A DNA stretch of 64,000 nucleotides from Alphaproteobacteria bacterium (lineage in GTDB: Bacteria; Pseudomonadota; Alphaproteobacteria; UBA8366; GCA-2717185). This document shows, piece by piece, positions 10,684-20,306 of this stretch. The stretch spans positions 22,028-86,027 of the forward strand of contig JBBDQU010000061.1 of NCBI GenBank assembly GCA_040905865.1, given 5' to 3'. The notes beneath the pieces are model-generated. The model was not told the DNA's origin and searched no databases. It saw only the letters and a list, made by a program, of their open reading frames with translations. A program made the position numbers and the translations under genes. How positions within the stretch are numbered: the first letter of the stretch is position 1; each line of letters begins with the position of its first letter.

Positions 10684-11118
10684 TCAGAAGGGCAGCGGCC
10701 GGTCGAATCCGTAGACAAGAAATGTGTAAAGCGCCAGCGGGAACAGTACGGCAATCGCGCCGATCAGTCCCCAGCGCCGCCCGCCGAGAAAATACGCCGC
10801 GACAGCCAGATAGATCACCGACGGCACGACATAGCCGAAGTAGACGACAAGCCCGCCATACAGCAGCGTACCGGCCAGCGCGGCATACCCGCCAATCGTC
10901 CCAAGCGCTGGTTCGCCGCTTCCGGTGCCACGCCCGGCGCGCAACCGCGCGATGGAGCGGAACAACCAGAGAGTGGCGACGACGCCGGTAAAGGCCAGGA
11001 CGGCGTATGGATAGTTCTTTGCGGCGTCCTGTTCGAAGTCACCGGTAAGCATCCATGCATAGGCGACTCCCACAAGCAATACGCCTGCACCGAAGATATT
11101 CGCTACTGCACGGTTCAT
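10684..11118 (-). CDS. tctB: Tripartite tricarboxylate transporter small permease TctB
   Basis: Small membrane subunit of the same transporter, 144 residues with four hydrophobic segments (residues about 5-21, 38-55, 78-97 and 104-135). Sequence similarity in TctB proteins is low, so the call rests on size, membrane pattern and position between tctC and tctA. The motif LGGRRWGLIGAIAVLFPLALYTFLVYGF near the C-terminus is typical of the family. Confidence 0.88.
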   Translation of the reverse strand: MNRAVANIFGAGVLLVGVAYAWMLTGDFEQDAAKNYPYAVLAFTGVVATLWLFRSIARLRAGRGTGSGEPALGTIGGYAALAGTLLYGGLVVYFGYVVPSVIYLAVAAYFLGGRRWGLIGAIAVLFPLALYTFLVYGFDRPLPF

Positions 11119-11173
11119 ACCGGTGACTCCCCCTCGTTGATGACTGCTGACGGTTCAGATGTTCCGAAGCCGC

Positions 11174-12139
11174 CTATTTCCAGGGTGTATTGGCCCAGAT
11201 CTTGGCGATCTCGGCATTATAATCGTGCATCATCTTTGTGTATTCCTCGGTTCCCGCGTAGCTGAGCGGCAGACCGATGTCCTTGGCCTTCTGGATCATT
11301 TCGGGATCGTTATTGGCCTTCTTGACCGCTTCCGCGATCATTTTCACCGCGTCCATCGGCATGCCTTTCGGACCGACGAGGCCGCGCGCGGAGCCGCCGC
11401 GTACGTCATAGCCCTGCTCCTTGTAGGTCGGGACTTCCGGCAGGAGTTCGGACCGTTCCGCGCTCATGACGCCGAGCACGCGGATTTCGCCTGCCTCATG
11501 GAACCGCGCGGAATCGCCCAGCGCTGTCGCGAACAGTTCCGTGTGTCCGCCCAGCAGCGCATTCCGCGACTGTGCGCCACCATCGAAAGCGACGTGGTTC
11601 AGATCGATGCCGGCCGCATTCTCGAATGCAATCACGTCGAGATGCGTGTTCGATCCTGTTCCGGCGGAGGAAACGGTGATTTCGCCGGGGCGCTTCTTGG
11701 CTTCCGCCACGACATCCGCCAGCGTCTTGTACTTGCTGTTCGGCAGCGTCGCCAGCGTCGCGATATCGTACACCATGTTGGCGATCGGCTGATAACTGTC
11801 GACCGTGTAATGCGTCTTGCGCTCATGCGGCTTCATCATCATGTTCGGCAGGTTGAAGAAGCCGATGGTGTAGCCATCCGGTTCGGCCGTGGCGATCGCC
11901 GTGCCGCCGACTTCGCCGCCGGCGCCCGGCTTGTTGACGACAACGAACTTGGTGCCTTCCGGCATGTATTTTTCAAGAAACGGCACCGCCAGGCGCGCGC
12001 CGACATCGGTGCCGCCGCCTGCCCCATAGGCGACGATGATGGTAATCGGCTTTTCAGGATAGGCCGCCTGCGCCGGGGCAAGCCCGGATACGGCAAGCGC
12101 GGCACAGAACATGCCGATCAAGGCGATTGATCTTTTCAT
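11174..12139 (-). CDS. tctC: Tripartite tricarboxylate transporter substrate-binding protein TctC (Bug family)
   Basis: Periplasmic solute receptor that delivers a carboxylate to TctAB. It has 321 residues from the ATG at 12139, chosen because GGAGG sits just before it and it begins a clean signal peptide (MKRSIALIG... cleavage near AQAAYPEK). The Bug-family marks YPEKPITIIVAYGAGGGTD and VVNKPGAGG are present, followed by the ligand-loop region SSAGTGSNTHLD. The ligand is unknown. It is the first gene of the operon, so the promoter should lie in 12140-12379, where I recognised no specific operator. Confidence 0.93.
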   Translation of the reverse strand: MKRSIALIGMFCAALAVSGLAPAQAAYPEKPITIIVAYGAGGGTDVGARLAVPFLEKYMPEGTKFVVVNKPGAGGEVGGTAIATAEPDGYTIGFFNLPNMMMKPHERKTHYTVDSYQPIANMVYDIATLATLPNSKYKTLADVVAEAKKRPGEITVSSAGTGSNTHLDVIAFENAAGIDLNHVAFDGGAQSRNALLGGHTELFATALGDSARFHEAGEIRVLGVMSAERSELLPEVPTYKEQGYDVRGGSARGLVGPKGMPMDAVKMIAEAVKKANNDPEMIQKAKDIGLPLSYAGTEEYTKMMHDYNAEIAKIWANTPWK

Positions 12140-12379
12140 GGTTTTCCTCCGTTGATGACCGGTCGTCGCACGGCTCATGAGCCGAGGCGACCATTTGAAT
12201 TTTCGAATTCGACGCGACCGTAATGGTCGGCGTAATGCTTTGCAAGTAGCGGCTGACAGCCCGCGGATCTTGCTCCGCCGGGGCTTTTCGTCAATAGGCT
12301 CGCGGTCTTCCGCTTCTTCCCGCTATTGGCGAATTGCGCTGGAATCCGCCGGAATGCGCTGGCCCGGCGGGCGTTCCGG

Positions 12380-14596
12380 TCAGTCCGGCGTGTCCTTCGT
12401 TTCGCCATCGGGCGCCGACCCGGCCTTGTCCATCAGCCGGACCGGCGCGGGGGGCGCATTGCCGTCCTTGTCCTCGCCGAAATAGACCGTGTGATGCGGG
12501 AAGGGTATCTCGATGCCCATCTCGTCAAAGCGCCGCTTCATCATCAGGTTGAACCCGCGCTTGACCGTCCATTGCTGCAGGGGCCGGGTCTTGATCCGGG
12601 CGCGGACGATGACGGCGGAGTCGTCGAACCGGTCCAGCCCCAGGATCTCGATATCGTCCAGAATCTTGTCGCTGAACTGTGCGTCCTCGCGCATTTCGGC
12701 GCCGAGGGTCTTGATGACCTCGATCACCGCGTCGACATCCTCGCGATAGGCGATCCCGATATCCAGCAGCGCGAAGGCGAAATCGCGGGTCAGGTTCTTG
12801 ATCGAGGTAACCTCGCTGAAAGGAACGACATGTACGGTGCCGGAAAGGTCGCGCAGCCGGATGGTGCGGATCGTCACCGCCTCGACAAGACCGGCATGCC
12901 CCGTGACCTCCACCACGTCGCCGACCGAGATTGTATCCTCGATCAGGATGAACAGGCCGGTGATTACGTCCTTGACCAGCGTCTGTGCGCCGAAACCGAT
13001 GGCAAGGCCGACAACGCCGGCGCCGGCCAGCAGCGGCGCAATGTTCAGACCCAGTTCCGACAGGACCGTCATGGTGACGAGGACCACCAGTACGACCAGA
13101 AAAGCGTTGCGCAGCAGCGGCAGCAGGGTGAGCATGCGTTGGCTTCGGGCGACGGCGTTACCGGCGCTATCCGTCGCTGTCAGGCTGCGTTCGATCAGCG
13201 CGCTGACAAATTCCCATATGGCGAGGGCGGCCAGCACCACCAGCGCCACGGTAACTACCCGTCCGACAACCGTAAGGCCTGAAGGGGAGGCGATCCAGGA
13301 ATAGACATCCAGTCCCCAGACCTGCAGGATCGCGAGAAAGCCGAACAGGTACAGGATCGTGCGCGCCGCGGTCTGCACCACGGGCAGATAGCGGTTGGCG
13401 CGGGCCTCCAGCCCCGGCAACATGATGTTCAGTTCGTGGCCGAGGGTAAAGGCCCGCTGCACCCCCTTTTGGATCGCCAGTTCCAGGATTCTGCCGATCG
13501 CGACGATGACGACCGTGAGGACGGTTGCCCGCGCGACATATTCGAACCCGCCATAGATTTCCAGCGCCCAGACTGCGTAGCTGCACACCAGGTACATGAT
13601 GAACAGGACATGCCATATATCGGCGAGCCGCCGGCGCAGAATCGGGAGCGGCCCGCGACCTTCGCCGCGAATGCCGTCCGCGACGTCCCGGCGGTTCTGC
13701 AACACGACCATGATCAGCAGCAGGCTGACCGCGAGCCCCAGCAGTTTCAGCAGCACATTATAGGCGGGTTGCGGCAATCCCAGCAGCATGGCCGCCTGGA
13801 TCGTGAAATAGCCATAGACCGACAGGATCGCCAGCCGCTTGATCCAGACGTAGATGTAATGGGCGGTTTCGTCTTGCAGCGGAAACAGCCGCAGCCCCGT
13901 ATAGAAAGGCGCCAGGAACATACGCGCCAGCGCCAGCACCACACCGACGATCACATTGGCGTGGATCAGGGCGACGGTTGCGATACGGCCGTTTCCGTCC
14001 GGCCCGAATACGGTCAGCGCGCCAAGTCCGGCTGCGGCGAATCCGGCAACCGGCAGCAGGTCCAGCAGCATCCGGGCCAGCAGCAGGACGACCGTCAGTC
14101 CGACCTTGTCATCCGCCTGGGCCTCGATGGCCATGCGGGGCCGTTGCACGGCCCGCCGCAGCACGAAGGCCACGACGAAGCCCGCCAGCAGCACAAGGAC
14201 AATCCGGACCAGCATCTCCAGCACGGGGCCGCGCCGTTCCGCATCGTTGAAAACGTTGACGATCCCGCCCGCCAGTTGCGGCAGGTCGACCACGAATGAC
14301 GCCGCGGCGACGATCTGCCGGCTGACCGTGCCGACGCGCGCTGTCAGGGTGGCCAGCAGTTCCGCGCCGGCGCCGGGGTCGGTCGCCGCGGGTTCTGCTT
14401 GCCGCTTTGCCTCGAGCAGCGCACGGAGGTCGTCCAGCAGCGCATCGCGCCGCTCCGGACTTTCCAGTGTCTCGACCAGGTTTTCCAGGCTCTGCGCAGA
14501 CACGTCGTTCTGTTCCGGGGCCGGTTCCGCGACCGGAATCGCCGGTGCGGCGAAAACGCCGAACAGGATCGTCAGGACGGTAAGAAATCGGGTCAT
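12380..14596 (-). CDS. Large MscS-family mechanosensitive channel (YbiO-like)
   Basis: Inner-membrane channel of the small-conductance mechanosensitive family with a long N-terminal extension, 738 residues. It has a signal-like N-terminus (ending near VAEPAP), a periplasmic helical stretch, and about ten membrane segments. The pore helix and MscS core is NIAPLLAGAGVVGLAIGFGAQTLVKD, followed by the beta domain GLFILIEDTISVGDVVEV. The cytoplasmic C-terminal part ends near FPHHTVYF. The Gly/Ala-rich pore helix is intact. Such channels release solutes on osmotic downshock. It sits downstream of the Gld-type ABC operon on the same strand, about 110 bp away, and may be independent. Confidence 0.9.
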   Translation of the reverse strand: MTRFLTVLTILFGVFAAPAIPVAEPAPEQNDVSAQSLENLVETLESPERRDALLDDLRALLEAKRQAEPAATDPGAGAELLATLTARVGTVSRQIVAAASFVVDLPQLAGGIVNVFNDAERRGPVLEMLVRIVLVLLAGFVVAFVLRRAVQRPRMAIEAQADDKVGLTVVLLLARMLLDLLPVAGFAAAGLGALTVFGPDGNGRIATVALIHANVIVGVVLALARMFLAPFYTGLRLFPLQDETAHYIYVWIKRLAILSVYGYFTIQAAMLLGLPQPAYNVLLKLLGLAVSLLLIMVVLQNRRDVADGIRGEGRGPLPILRRRLADIWHVLFIMYLVCSYAVWALEIYGGFEYVARATVLTVVIVAIGRILELAIQKGVQRAFTLGHELNIMLPGLEARANRYLPVVQTAARTILYLFGFLAILQVWGLDVYSWIASPSGLTVVGRVVTVALVVLAALAIWEFVSALIERSLTATDSAGNAVARSQRMLTLLPLLRNAFLVVLVVLVTMTVLSELGLNIAPLLAGAGVVGLAIGFGAQTLVKDVITGLFILIEDTISVGDVVEVTGHAGLVEAVTIRTIRLRDLSGTVHVVPFSEVTSIKNLTRDFAFALLDIGIAYREDVDAVIEVIKTLGAEMREDAQFSDKILDDIEILGLDRFDDSAVIVRARIKTRPLQQWTVKRGFNLMMKRRFDEMGIEIPFPHHTVYFGEDKDGNAPPAPVRLMDKAGSAPDGETKDTPD

Positions 14597-14704
14597 CGTT
14601 CATCCCTGATGGCCGGACGCGCGTGGCGGCCGGATGAAGGGCCGGGTCCCAAGAGTATCTGCTACCGGAACAGGGTCACGTCAATTGTTCGTCCGGCACT
14701 TCAA

Positions 14705-16756
14705 TCAGGCGTTCGCCGCCGCGCGCCGGCGGATGCGGGCGATGCCCAGGATGATGGCGAACACGCCGACCAGGGCAGGCACCAGGACGATATTGGCGAA
14801 ACGCAGCGTGGTGTCGAGCGCCTCGATATCCTCGCGCAGCTTGAGTTGTACATCCCGCAGTTCCTTGCGGATCGCCAGCAGATCGGTGCGCAGCGTTTCA
14901 AGTTCGGTTTCCAGCGCGGTCTTCTGTTCCGCCGTCAGGACAGGTGCGGCCGCGCCACCCTGCGATTCGGCGCTGGCTTTCTGCTGCGCCTCGTCGAATT
15001 TCTGCTGGGTCTCCTGCAGCCGCGTCGCGAGCGCCTGCTCGCGCGCGCGGTACTGTTCGTTGGCGGCGATCCGCAGGGCTTCGACCCGGGTAAAGGGGCG
15101 CTGCGCCGTGCCCCGGCTGCGCAGGGTGATCAGGTCCCCGGATCCGGTCAGGTTTTCCAGCGCGTTGATGACAAGGTCGCCGTTATTGGCGAAGGGCTCC
15201 AACACCCGCTGTCCGAAGAATTCCTGCTCGGTCGCCCAGAATCGGGTTTCCAGCATGTCCGCATCGGCGATCAGCACGATATTCAGCGGCTGCTGGGACC
15301 GGGCGACATGCGGGCGTTCCGGTTCGCCTTCCGCGGCTTCGGGTTCGGCGGGCGGCGTGGCCGGCGTTGCGGTTTCGGCCGGCGCGGCGCCATCCGGATT
15401 GGCTTCGTCCGGCTTCGCTTCGTCCGATGCGGCGTCGCCCGGCTGGCCTTCGTCAGGTGTCGCGGCTTCGGGTTCGGGTTCCGGTTTCGGTTTACCGTCG
15501 GGAAAGGCGGAGTCGACCTCGCCGGAAATCCGCACGGCGGTGGTGTACTTCTTGTCGTCCGCCTGAAATTTCTCGATGAACTCCAGGATATTCGGCTCGC
15601 GCGGATTGATCATCTCGCTGTCGAAGAGCTGGCTTCGTTCAGTCGTTTCCAGAAGGGTTTCGACCTTTACCGCGGCATCGTCGGCGACGGCGATGGAACC
15701 CGGCGTCCCCATGTTCACGGTGGTGATGTCGCGGGTCACCGCGTCGTCGGCGTTGATGTTGTCGGCCCTGAAGGACGGCCACAGCAGATAGGGCGCGGGC
15801 CGTATATTCTCCGCCGTTCCGGCATTGACCATCCGCGCCAGGGTAATGTCGGACACGACCATTTTTTCTTCGATCGACACGCCCCATTTCTCCAGCAGGC
15901 GATTCAGCGTGGAGTCCCGCGCGATCGGGCGGCCCGAAAGCGTGTTCAGCGCCGCGATTTCGCTATAGGGGTCGACCATCAGAAGCGCCCGTCCCCCGCG
16001 CATCAGGAACTGGTCGATGGCATAAAGCTGCTCGTCCTTGAGCCGCGTCGCATGGGCCATGAACAGCACGTCGATTTCCTCGTTCAGGTCAGCCTCGATG
16101 TCGAAGATATTGCGGACTTCGAAGCTTTCCTCGATGCCGTCGATCAGCATCCAGCGCTGCTCCTGGCTGCGCGGATCGAAGCCGCCGAACATCGGCAGAT
16201 CGGTGACGATGCCGATGACCGGCTTGCGCTGCCTGGTCAGCCCCTCGATCAGTCGGGCGAGGTCGTATTCCAGGAACGCCTCGCGCGTGGGCTGGAAGAA
16301 CGGAACGGTTTCGACCCGGTCGCCGGCGCGGGCGACCAGTCCGAAATAGACCCGTTCGCCCCCCGTATCGATCGGCACGCCCTGTACGCCGGCGCTGACG
16401 GCGGTGTCCTCGGTCTCGGAGAAGGGCGCCGGATCGTGTTCGGTAACGGTAACCATGCCGTCCGACACGGCGGCAAATTCGTTGACCATGTCGCGCACGC
16501 GGGTCGCATAGAGCCCGTACAGCGCCACTTCCTCGACCAGCCGCTGGGAAATATAGAGGTCCAGCGACACCGGTTCCTCGATGCGCTGCAGGATTTTTTC
16601 AGTGCCATCGGACAGCGTAAACAGCCGGTCCTGGGTCAGGTCCACGCGAAGGCCGGTCACGCCCGACAGCCCCACATTCAGGGCGACAAATACGGCGATG
16701 GCGATGGCGATTCCGGCGATCCATCCGCCCTTGCGGTTCAGTAATGCATTTATCAT
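14705..16756 (-). CDS. GldG-like ABC transporter auxiliary protein
   Basis: 683-residue membrane-anchored protein of the Gld-family ABC transporter systems (DUF4350/GldG type). One N-terminal membrane helix (residues about 12-33) is followed by a large extracytoplasmic region with VDLTQDRLFTLSDGTEKIL, RKPVIGIVTDLPMFGG and GGRALLMVDPYSE, all recognisable in this family. A C-terminal coiled-coil-like segment ends in a second membrane helix at about 650-672. An unusual Pro/Glu/Ala-rich tract of roughly 60 residues (about 15315-15505) interrupts the globular part. It starts 7 bp after the permease gene. The transported substrate is unknown. Confidence 0.85.
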   Translation of the reverse strand: MINALLNRKGGWIAGIAIAIAVFVALNVGLSGVTGLRVDLTQDRLFTLSDGTEKILQRIEEPVSLDLYISQRLVEEVALYGLYATRVRDMVNEFAAVSDGMVTVTEHDPAPFSETEDTAVSAGVQGVPIDTGGERVYFGLVARAGDRVETVPFFQPTREAFLEYDLARLIEGLTRQRKPVIGIVTDLPMFGGFDPRSQEQRWMLIDGIEESFEVRNIFDIEADLNEEIDVLFMAHATRLKDEQLYAIDQFLMRGGRALLMVDPYSEIAALNTLSGRPIARDSTLNRLLEKWGVSIEEKMVVSDITLARMVNAGTAENIRPAPYLLWPSFRADNINADDAVTRDITTVNMGTPGSIAVADDAAVKVETLLETTERSQLFDSEMINPREPNILEFIEKFQADDKKYTTAVRISGEVDSAFPDGKPKPEPEPEAATPDEGQPGDAASDEAKPDEANPDGAAPAETATPATPPAEPEAAEGEPERPHVARSQQPLNIVLIADADMLETRFWATEQEFFGQRVLEPFANNGDLVINALENLTGSGDLITLRSRGTAQRPFTRVEALRIAANEQYRAREQALATRLQETQQKFDEAQQKASAESQGGAAAPVLTAEQKTALETELETLRTDLLAIRKELRDVQLKLREDIEALDTTLRFANIVLVPALVGVFAIILGIARIRRRAAANA

Positions 16757-16763
16757 CGTCGCC

Positions 16764-17507
16764 TCACTCCGCCTTCAGCCGTTCGACCGCCACGGCATTG
16801 GCGAACAGGAACACGCCGATCAGCGAGACGAAATAGACGACATCCCGGATGTCCAGCACGCCCTTGGAGATGGCGCTGAAATGCGCCAGGAAGCTGAGCG
16901 ACGCGATGAAGTCGACAACCTCCCTGGGGGCCCAGTCGGAAAAGAAGCTGAGCACGATGGGCGCGCCGCTCGCGATCAGCACGAAACACACGGCCGCGGT
17001 CAGGACGAAGGCGATAACCTGGTTCTTGGTCAGCGCCGAAACGAACGTCCCGACGGCCAGGAAACCGGCGGACATCAGCAGGCTGCCCAGATAACCGGCA
17101 AGGATGACCCCGTTATCCGGCTCGCCGAGATAATTGACCGTGATCCAGATCGGGAAGGTCAGCGCCAGGGCAATCGCCGCGAAGACCACGGCGGCGAGAT
17201 ACTTGCCCAGCACGACCTGCATCAGCGACAGCGGCAGCGTCATCAGCAGTTCGATCGTGCCCGATTTGCGCTCCTCGGCCCACATGCGCATCGATATCGC
17301 CGGGATCAGCAGCATGTAGACCCAGGCATGGAACTGGAAGAACGACGCCAGGTCGGCCTGTCCGCGTTCGAAGAAATGACCCATGAAAAAGGTCAGCGCA
17401 TTCACCAGCAGCAGGAAAATGACGATGAAGACATAGGCGACGGGAGTTGCGAAATATCCCGCGAGTTCGCGCCGCATAACGAAGAATGTGTTTTTGATGG
17501 AGGACAC
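16764..17507 (-). CDS. ABC transporter permease (GldF-like)
   Basis: ABC-2 type membrane subunit, 247 residues, six hydrophobic segments, beginning with a GTG at 17507. The N-terminus MRRELAGYFATPVAYVFIVIF is the classic opening of GldF/NosY-like permeases, and WAEERKSGTIELLMTLPLS is the conserved coupling-helix region. It pairs with the upstream ATPase and the downstream GldG-like protein in a tight operon. Confidence 0.9.
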   Translation of the reverse strand: MSSIKNTFFVMRRELAGYFATPVAYVFIVIFLLLVNALTFFMGHFFERGQADLASFFQFHAWVYMLLIPAISMRMWAEERKSGTIELLMTLPLSLMQVVLGKYLAAVVFAAIALALTFPIWITVNYLGEPDNGVILAGYLGSLLMSAGFLAVGTFVSALTKNQVIAFVLTAAVCFVLIASGAPIVLSFFSDWAPREVVDFIASLSFLAHFSAISKGVLDIRDVVYFVSLIGVFLFANAVAVERLKAE

Positions 17508-17516
17508 TGTTCCGGA

Positions 17517-18443
17517 CTATCTGTTTGTCGTGATGCTTCGGAAAACGTCATCGAGATGGCCCCGCGTGACGTGGATTTCTTCGACCGGGACCTTGTTCTT
17601 GCGCAGGGCCTCGCCGACTTCGTCGAGAATGGGCGATCCGCCCCTGGCGCGAACGAACAGCCTGTCGGCCTGCGCCAGTTCGACAGACGCAACGGCCGGC
17701 AGGTCGAGCAGGATGCTGCGCGCGGCATCGACATTTCCGCCGACGCGCAGCGATACCGCGTTGTGCCGGTCGGACCGCGACAGCAACTCCGCCGGCGTTG
17801 CATCGGCTACGATCCTGCCATGTGCGATTATGATCGCCCGGGTACAGACCGCTTCGACCTCTTCGAGGATATGGGTTGAAATGACGATGGCCTTTTGCTT
17901 CGACATCGCCGAAATGAGAGAGCGAACCTCGAATTTCTGATTGGGGTCCAGCCCGTCCGTCGGTTCGTCCAGGATCAGGACATCGGGGTCGTGCAGCAAT
18001 GCCTGCGCCAGGCCGACGCGGCGCTTGAAGCCCTTGGACAGGGTATCGAGCGGCTGGTTCATGATCGACGAAATCTGGGTTTTCGAGACGACATCGGCAA
18101 TCCGGCTTTCCGCCTCGCCGCCGGAGAATCCGCGGACGCCGGCGATGAATTCGAGAAAGCCGCCGGCCGTCATGTCCGGCCACAGCGGTGCGCCTTCCGG
18201 CAGATAGCCGATCCGCTGTTTCACCGCGATGGGGTCGCGGGCGACATCGAACCCGTCGACCGTCACCGAACCCGAGGACGGGGCCAGGAACCCGGTGATC
18301 ATTTTCATGGTGGTGGACTTGCCGGCGCCGTTGGGGCCCAGAAAGCCCAGCACCTCGCCGCGGTCGACCGAAAAGGAAACATGATCCACAGCCGTAATCG
18401 TTCCGAACGACCGTGTCAGGTTTTCGATTTCTACCATGCTCAT
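17517..18443 (-). CDS. ABC transporter ATP-binding protein (GldA-like)
   Basis: ATPase subunit for the GldF/GldG-like complex. It has 308 residues from the ATG at 18443. Walker A is GPNGAGKST. The signature region is LSKGFKRRVGLAQALLHDPDVLILDEPTDGLDPNQ, with Walker B LILDEP, and the H-loop is VISTHILEEVEAV. The C-terminal 90 residues form the extension often seen in ABC-2 drug/polysaccharide ATPases. It is the first gene of the three-gene operon, 9 bp ahead of the permease. Confidence 0.93.
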   Translation of the reverse strand: MSMVEIENLTRSFGTITAVDHVSFSVDRGEVLGFLGPNGAGKSTTMKMITGFLAPSSGSVTVDGFDVARDPIAVKQRIGYLPEGAPLWPDMTAGGFLEFIAGVRGFSGGEAESRIADVVSKTQISSIMNQPLDTLSKGFKRRVGLAQALLHDPDVLILDEPTDGLDPNQKFEVRSLISAMSKQKAIVISTHILEEVEAVCTRAIIIAHGRIVADATPAELLSRSDRHNAVSLRVGGNVDAARSILLDLPAVASVELAQADRLFVRARGGSPILDEVGEALRKNKVPVEEIHVTRGHLDDVFRSITTNR

Positions 18444-18628
18444 AAGTGCACCGGTCCCCCCCTGTTTGCCTGCGCAATCCCGGTCCAATGTAGGAAGCCG
18501 TCGCGATTCTGCAAGCACATATAGTATGCGATCTCTTCTGCTGCAATCGTCATGGCGGCATGCTATTTTTCACGAACGTACGATTTTTCCGGCAGGGCGC
18601 CTGTCGCCGCGACCGTGGAGTATCCCGA

Positions 18629-20287
18629 TTGATCAGGAAGCTACGCCTCGGTTCAGGGCTGATTCTGTTCAGTTACGTCACCCTGCACCTGATCAATCAT
18701 GCCGCGGGACTCTGGTCGCTACAGGCGATGAATGTCGTCCGCGAACTGATCCACGCGCCCTGGTGGTCGCCACCCGGAACCGTGCTGCTGTACGGCGCGA
18801 TGCTCGTTCATGTCCTGCTGGCCTTCTATGCGATCTACCAGCGCCGCCGCTTCAGGATGTCCGCGACGGAAGGGGTCCAGCTGTTTCTCGGTCTGACGAT
18901 CCCTCTGATGCTTGTCGGGCATATCCTCGGCACGCGCGTCGCCTTCAATTTCTTCGACGTCAAGGTCGACTATATGTCGGTTCTGCTGGTGCAGTGGTAT
19001 GTGGACCCCTGGGTCGGGGTACGGCAGGTTGCGGTGACGCTCGCTGCCTGGGCGCATGGCTGTATCGGACTGTATCACTGGCTGCACCTGAAAGCCTGGT
19101 ACCGGCACTGGCAGCACCTGCTGAACGTCTTCGCGCTGCTGCTCCCGGCCCTGGCGCTGATCGGGGTCTGGCAGGGGGCGAAGCGCGCCCGCATGCTCGC
19201 GGCCGACCCGGCCTGGTTCGAGGCGTTCAAGGCCCGGATCCAATGGCCCGATGGCGCGGAACAGGCGGCGATGGCCTATATGGCGGATTATTTCGTCGTC
19301 AGCTTTCTGGCGCTGCTTGCCTGTACCATGGGCCTGCGGGCGATACGGACGAAATGGGAAAGCTGGCGCGGCATTGTCAGGGTGACCTATGACGACGGCA
19401 TGAGCATCCAGTTTCCGCCGGGGCGGACCATTCTGGAAGCCAGCCACGCCGCCGATATTCCCCATGCCAGCGTTTGCGGCGGGCGGGGGCGGTGTTCGAC
19501 ATGCCGGGTACGGATAACGCGGGGGGCTGAAAACCTGTCGCCGGCAAGCGCCGAGGAACGCAACCTGCTGGAGCGTGTGCGCGCCGGGGTGCAGGTGCGG
19601 CTGGCCTGCCAGACCCGTCCCACCGGCGGATCGGTCGATGTCATGCGGCTATTTCCGGTTTCCGCCGGGGCGGAGGAGGGCCATGACCGGCCCGGCTACC
19701 TGCAGGGCGAGGAGCTGGAAATCGCCATCCTGTTCGCCGATTTGCGGGCCTTTACGAAGCTGTCGGAAAAAATGCTCCCCTATGACGTGGTCTTTCTGCT
19801 CAACCGGTATTTCGACTGCATGGGCGAGGCGGTCACGAAGAGCGGCGGGCATCTGGACAAGTTTATCGGCGACGGCGTGATGGCGCTGTTCGGAATCGAA
19901 AGCGGTCCCGAAGCGGGCAGCCGCGCGGCGCTGGCGGCGGCGCGTCAGATGAGCCTGCGGATGGCGGAACTGAACCGGGCGCTGGCCCATGACCTGGACG
20001 AACCCCTGCGGATCGGGATCGGTATCCATTGCGGTCCGACCATCGTCGGCAAGATGGGGTATGGCGCCGCCACTTCGGTTACGGCCATCGGCGATACGGT
20101 CAACACCGCCAGCCGCCTGGAAACCCAGACCAAGGAATACGGCGCGGAGCTTGTCGTTTCGGACTGGACGGTCAGGCGTTCCGGGCTGGACCTTTCGGAT
20201 TTCAGCAAGCGGGAGGTGACAATCCGCGGACGCAGCGAACCGATGACCGTCTATGTGGCGCCGTCGGCACGGGAATTGCCGGAATAG
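18629..20287 (+). CDS. Membrane/2Fe-2S ferredoxin/class III adenylate-guanylate cyclase
   Basis: Three-part signalling enzyme. The N-terminal part has four to five membrane helices with histidines in a cytochrome-b-like pattern (LFSYVTLHLINHAAGL). A plant-type ferredoxin domain follows, with ligands in CGGRGRCSTC and the fourth in LACQTRP (about 19477-19611). The C-terminal class III cyclase has both metal aspartates (ILFADLRAFTKLSEK and FIGDGVMALFG) and GIGIHCGPTIVGKMG. It probably makes cAMP in response to the redox state of the iron-sulfur centre. I chose the TTG at 18629 (552 residues) because GGAG lies 8 bp before it and family members start there. An ATG at 18560 would add 23 atypical residues. 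Confidence 0.88.
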   Translation: MIRKLRLGSGLILFSYVTLHLINHAAGLWSLQAMNVVRELIHAPWWSPPGTVLLYGAMLVHVLLAFYAIYQRRRFRMSATEGVQLFLGLTIPLMLVGHILGTRVAFNFFDVKVDYMSVLLVQWYVDPWVGVRQVAVTLAAWAHGCIGLYHWLHLKAWYRHWQHLLNVFALLLPALALIGVWQGAKRARMLAADPAWFEAFKARIQWPDGAEQAAMAYMADYFVVSFLALLACTMGLRAIRTKWESWRGIVRVTYDDGMSIQFPPGRTILEASHAADIPHASVCGGRGRCSTCRVRITRGAENLSPASAEERNLLERVRAGVQVRLACQTRPTGGSVDVMRLFPVSAGAEEGHDRPGYLQGEELEIAILFADLRAFTKLSEKMLPYDVVFLLNRYFDCMGEAVTKSGGHLDKFIGDGVMALFGIESGPEAGSRAALAAARQMSLRMAELNRALAHDLDEPLRIGIGIHCGPTIVGKMGYGAATSVTAIGDTVNTASRLETQTKEYGAELVVSDWTVRRSGLDLSDFSKREVTIRGRSEPMTVYVAPSARELPE

Positions 20288-20306
20288 GCCCCGGTCGCCG
20301 CACCTT

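Noticed and set aside
14399..16744. 781-codon plus-strand open frame
   Set aside because: It is antisense to the GldG-like gene and part of the mechanosensitive channel; there is no recognisable domain.
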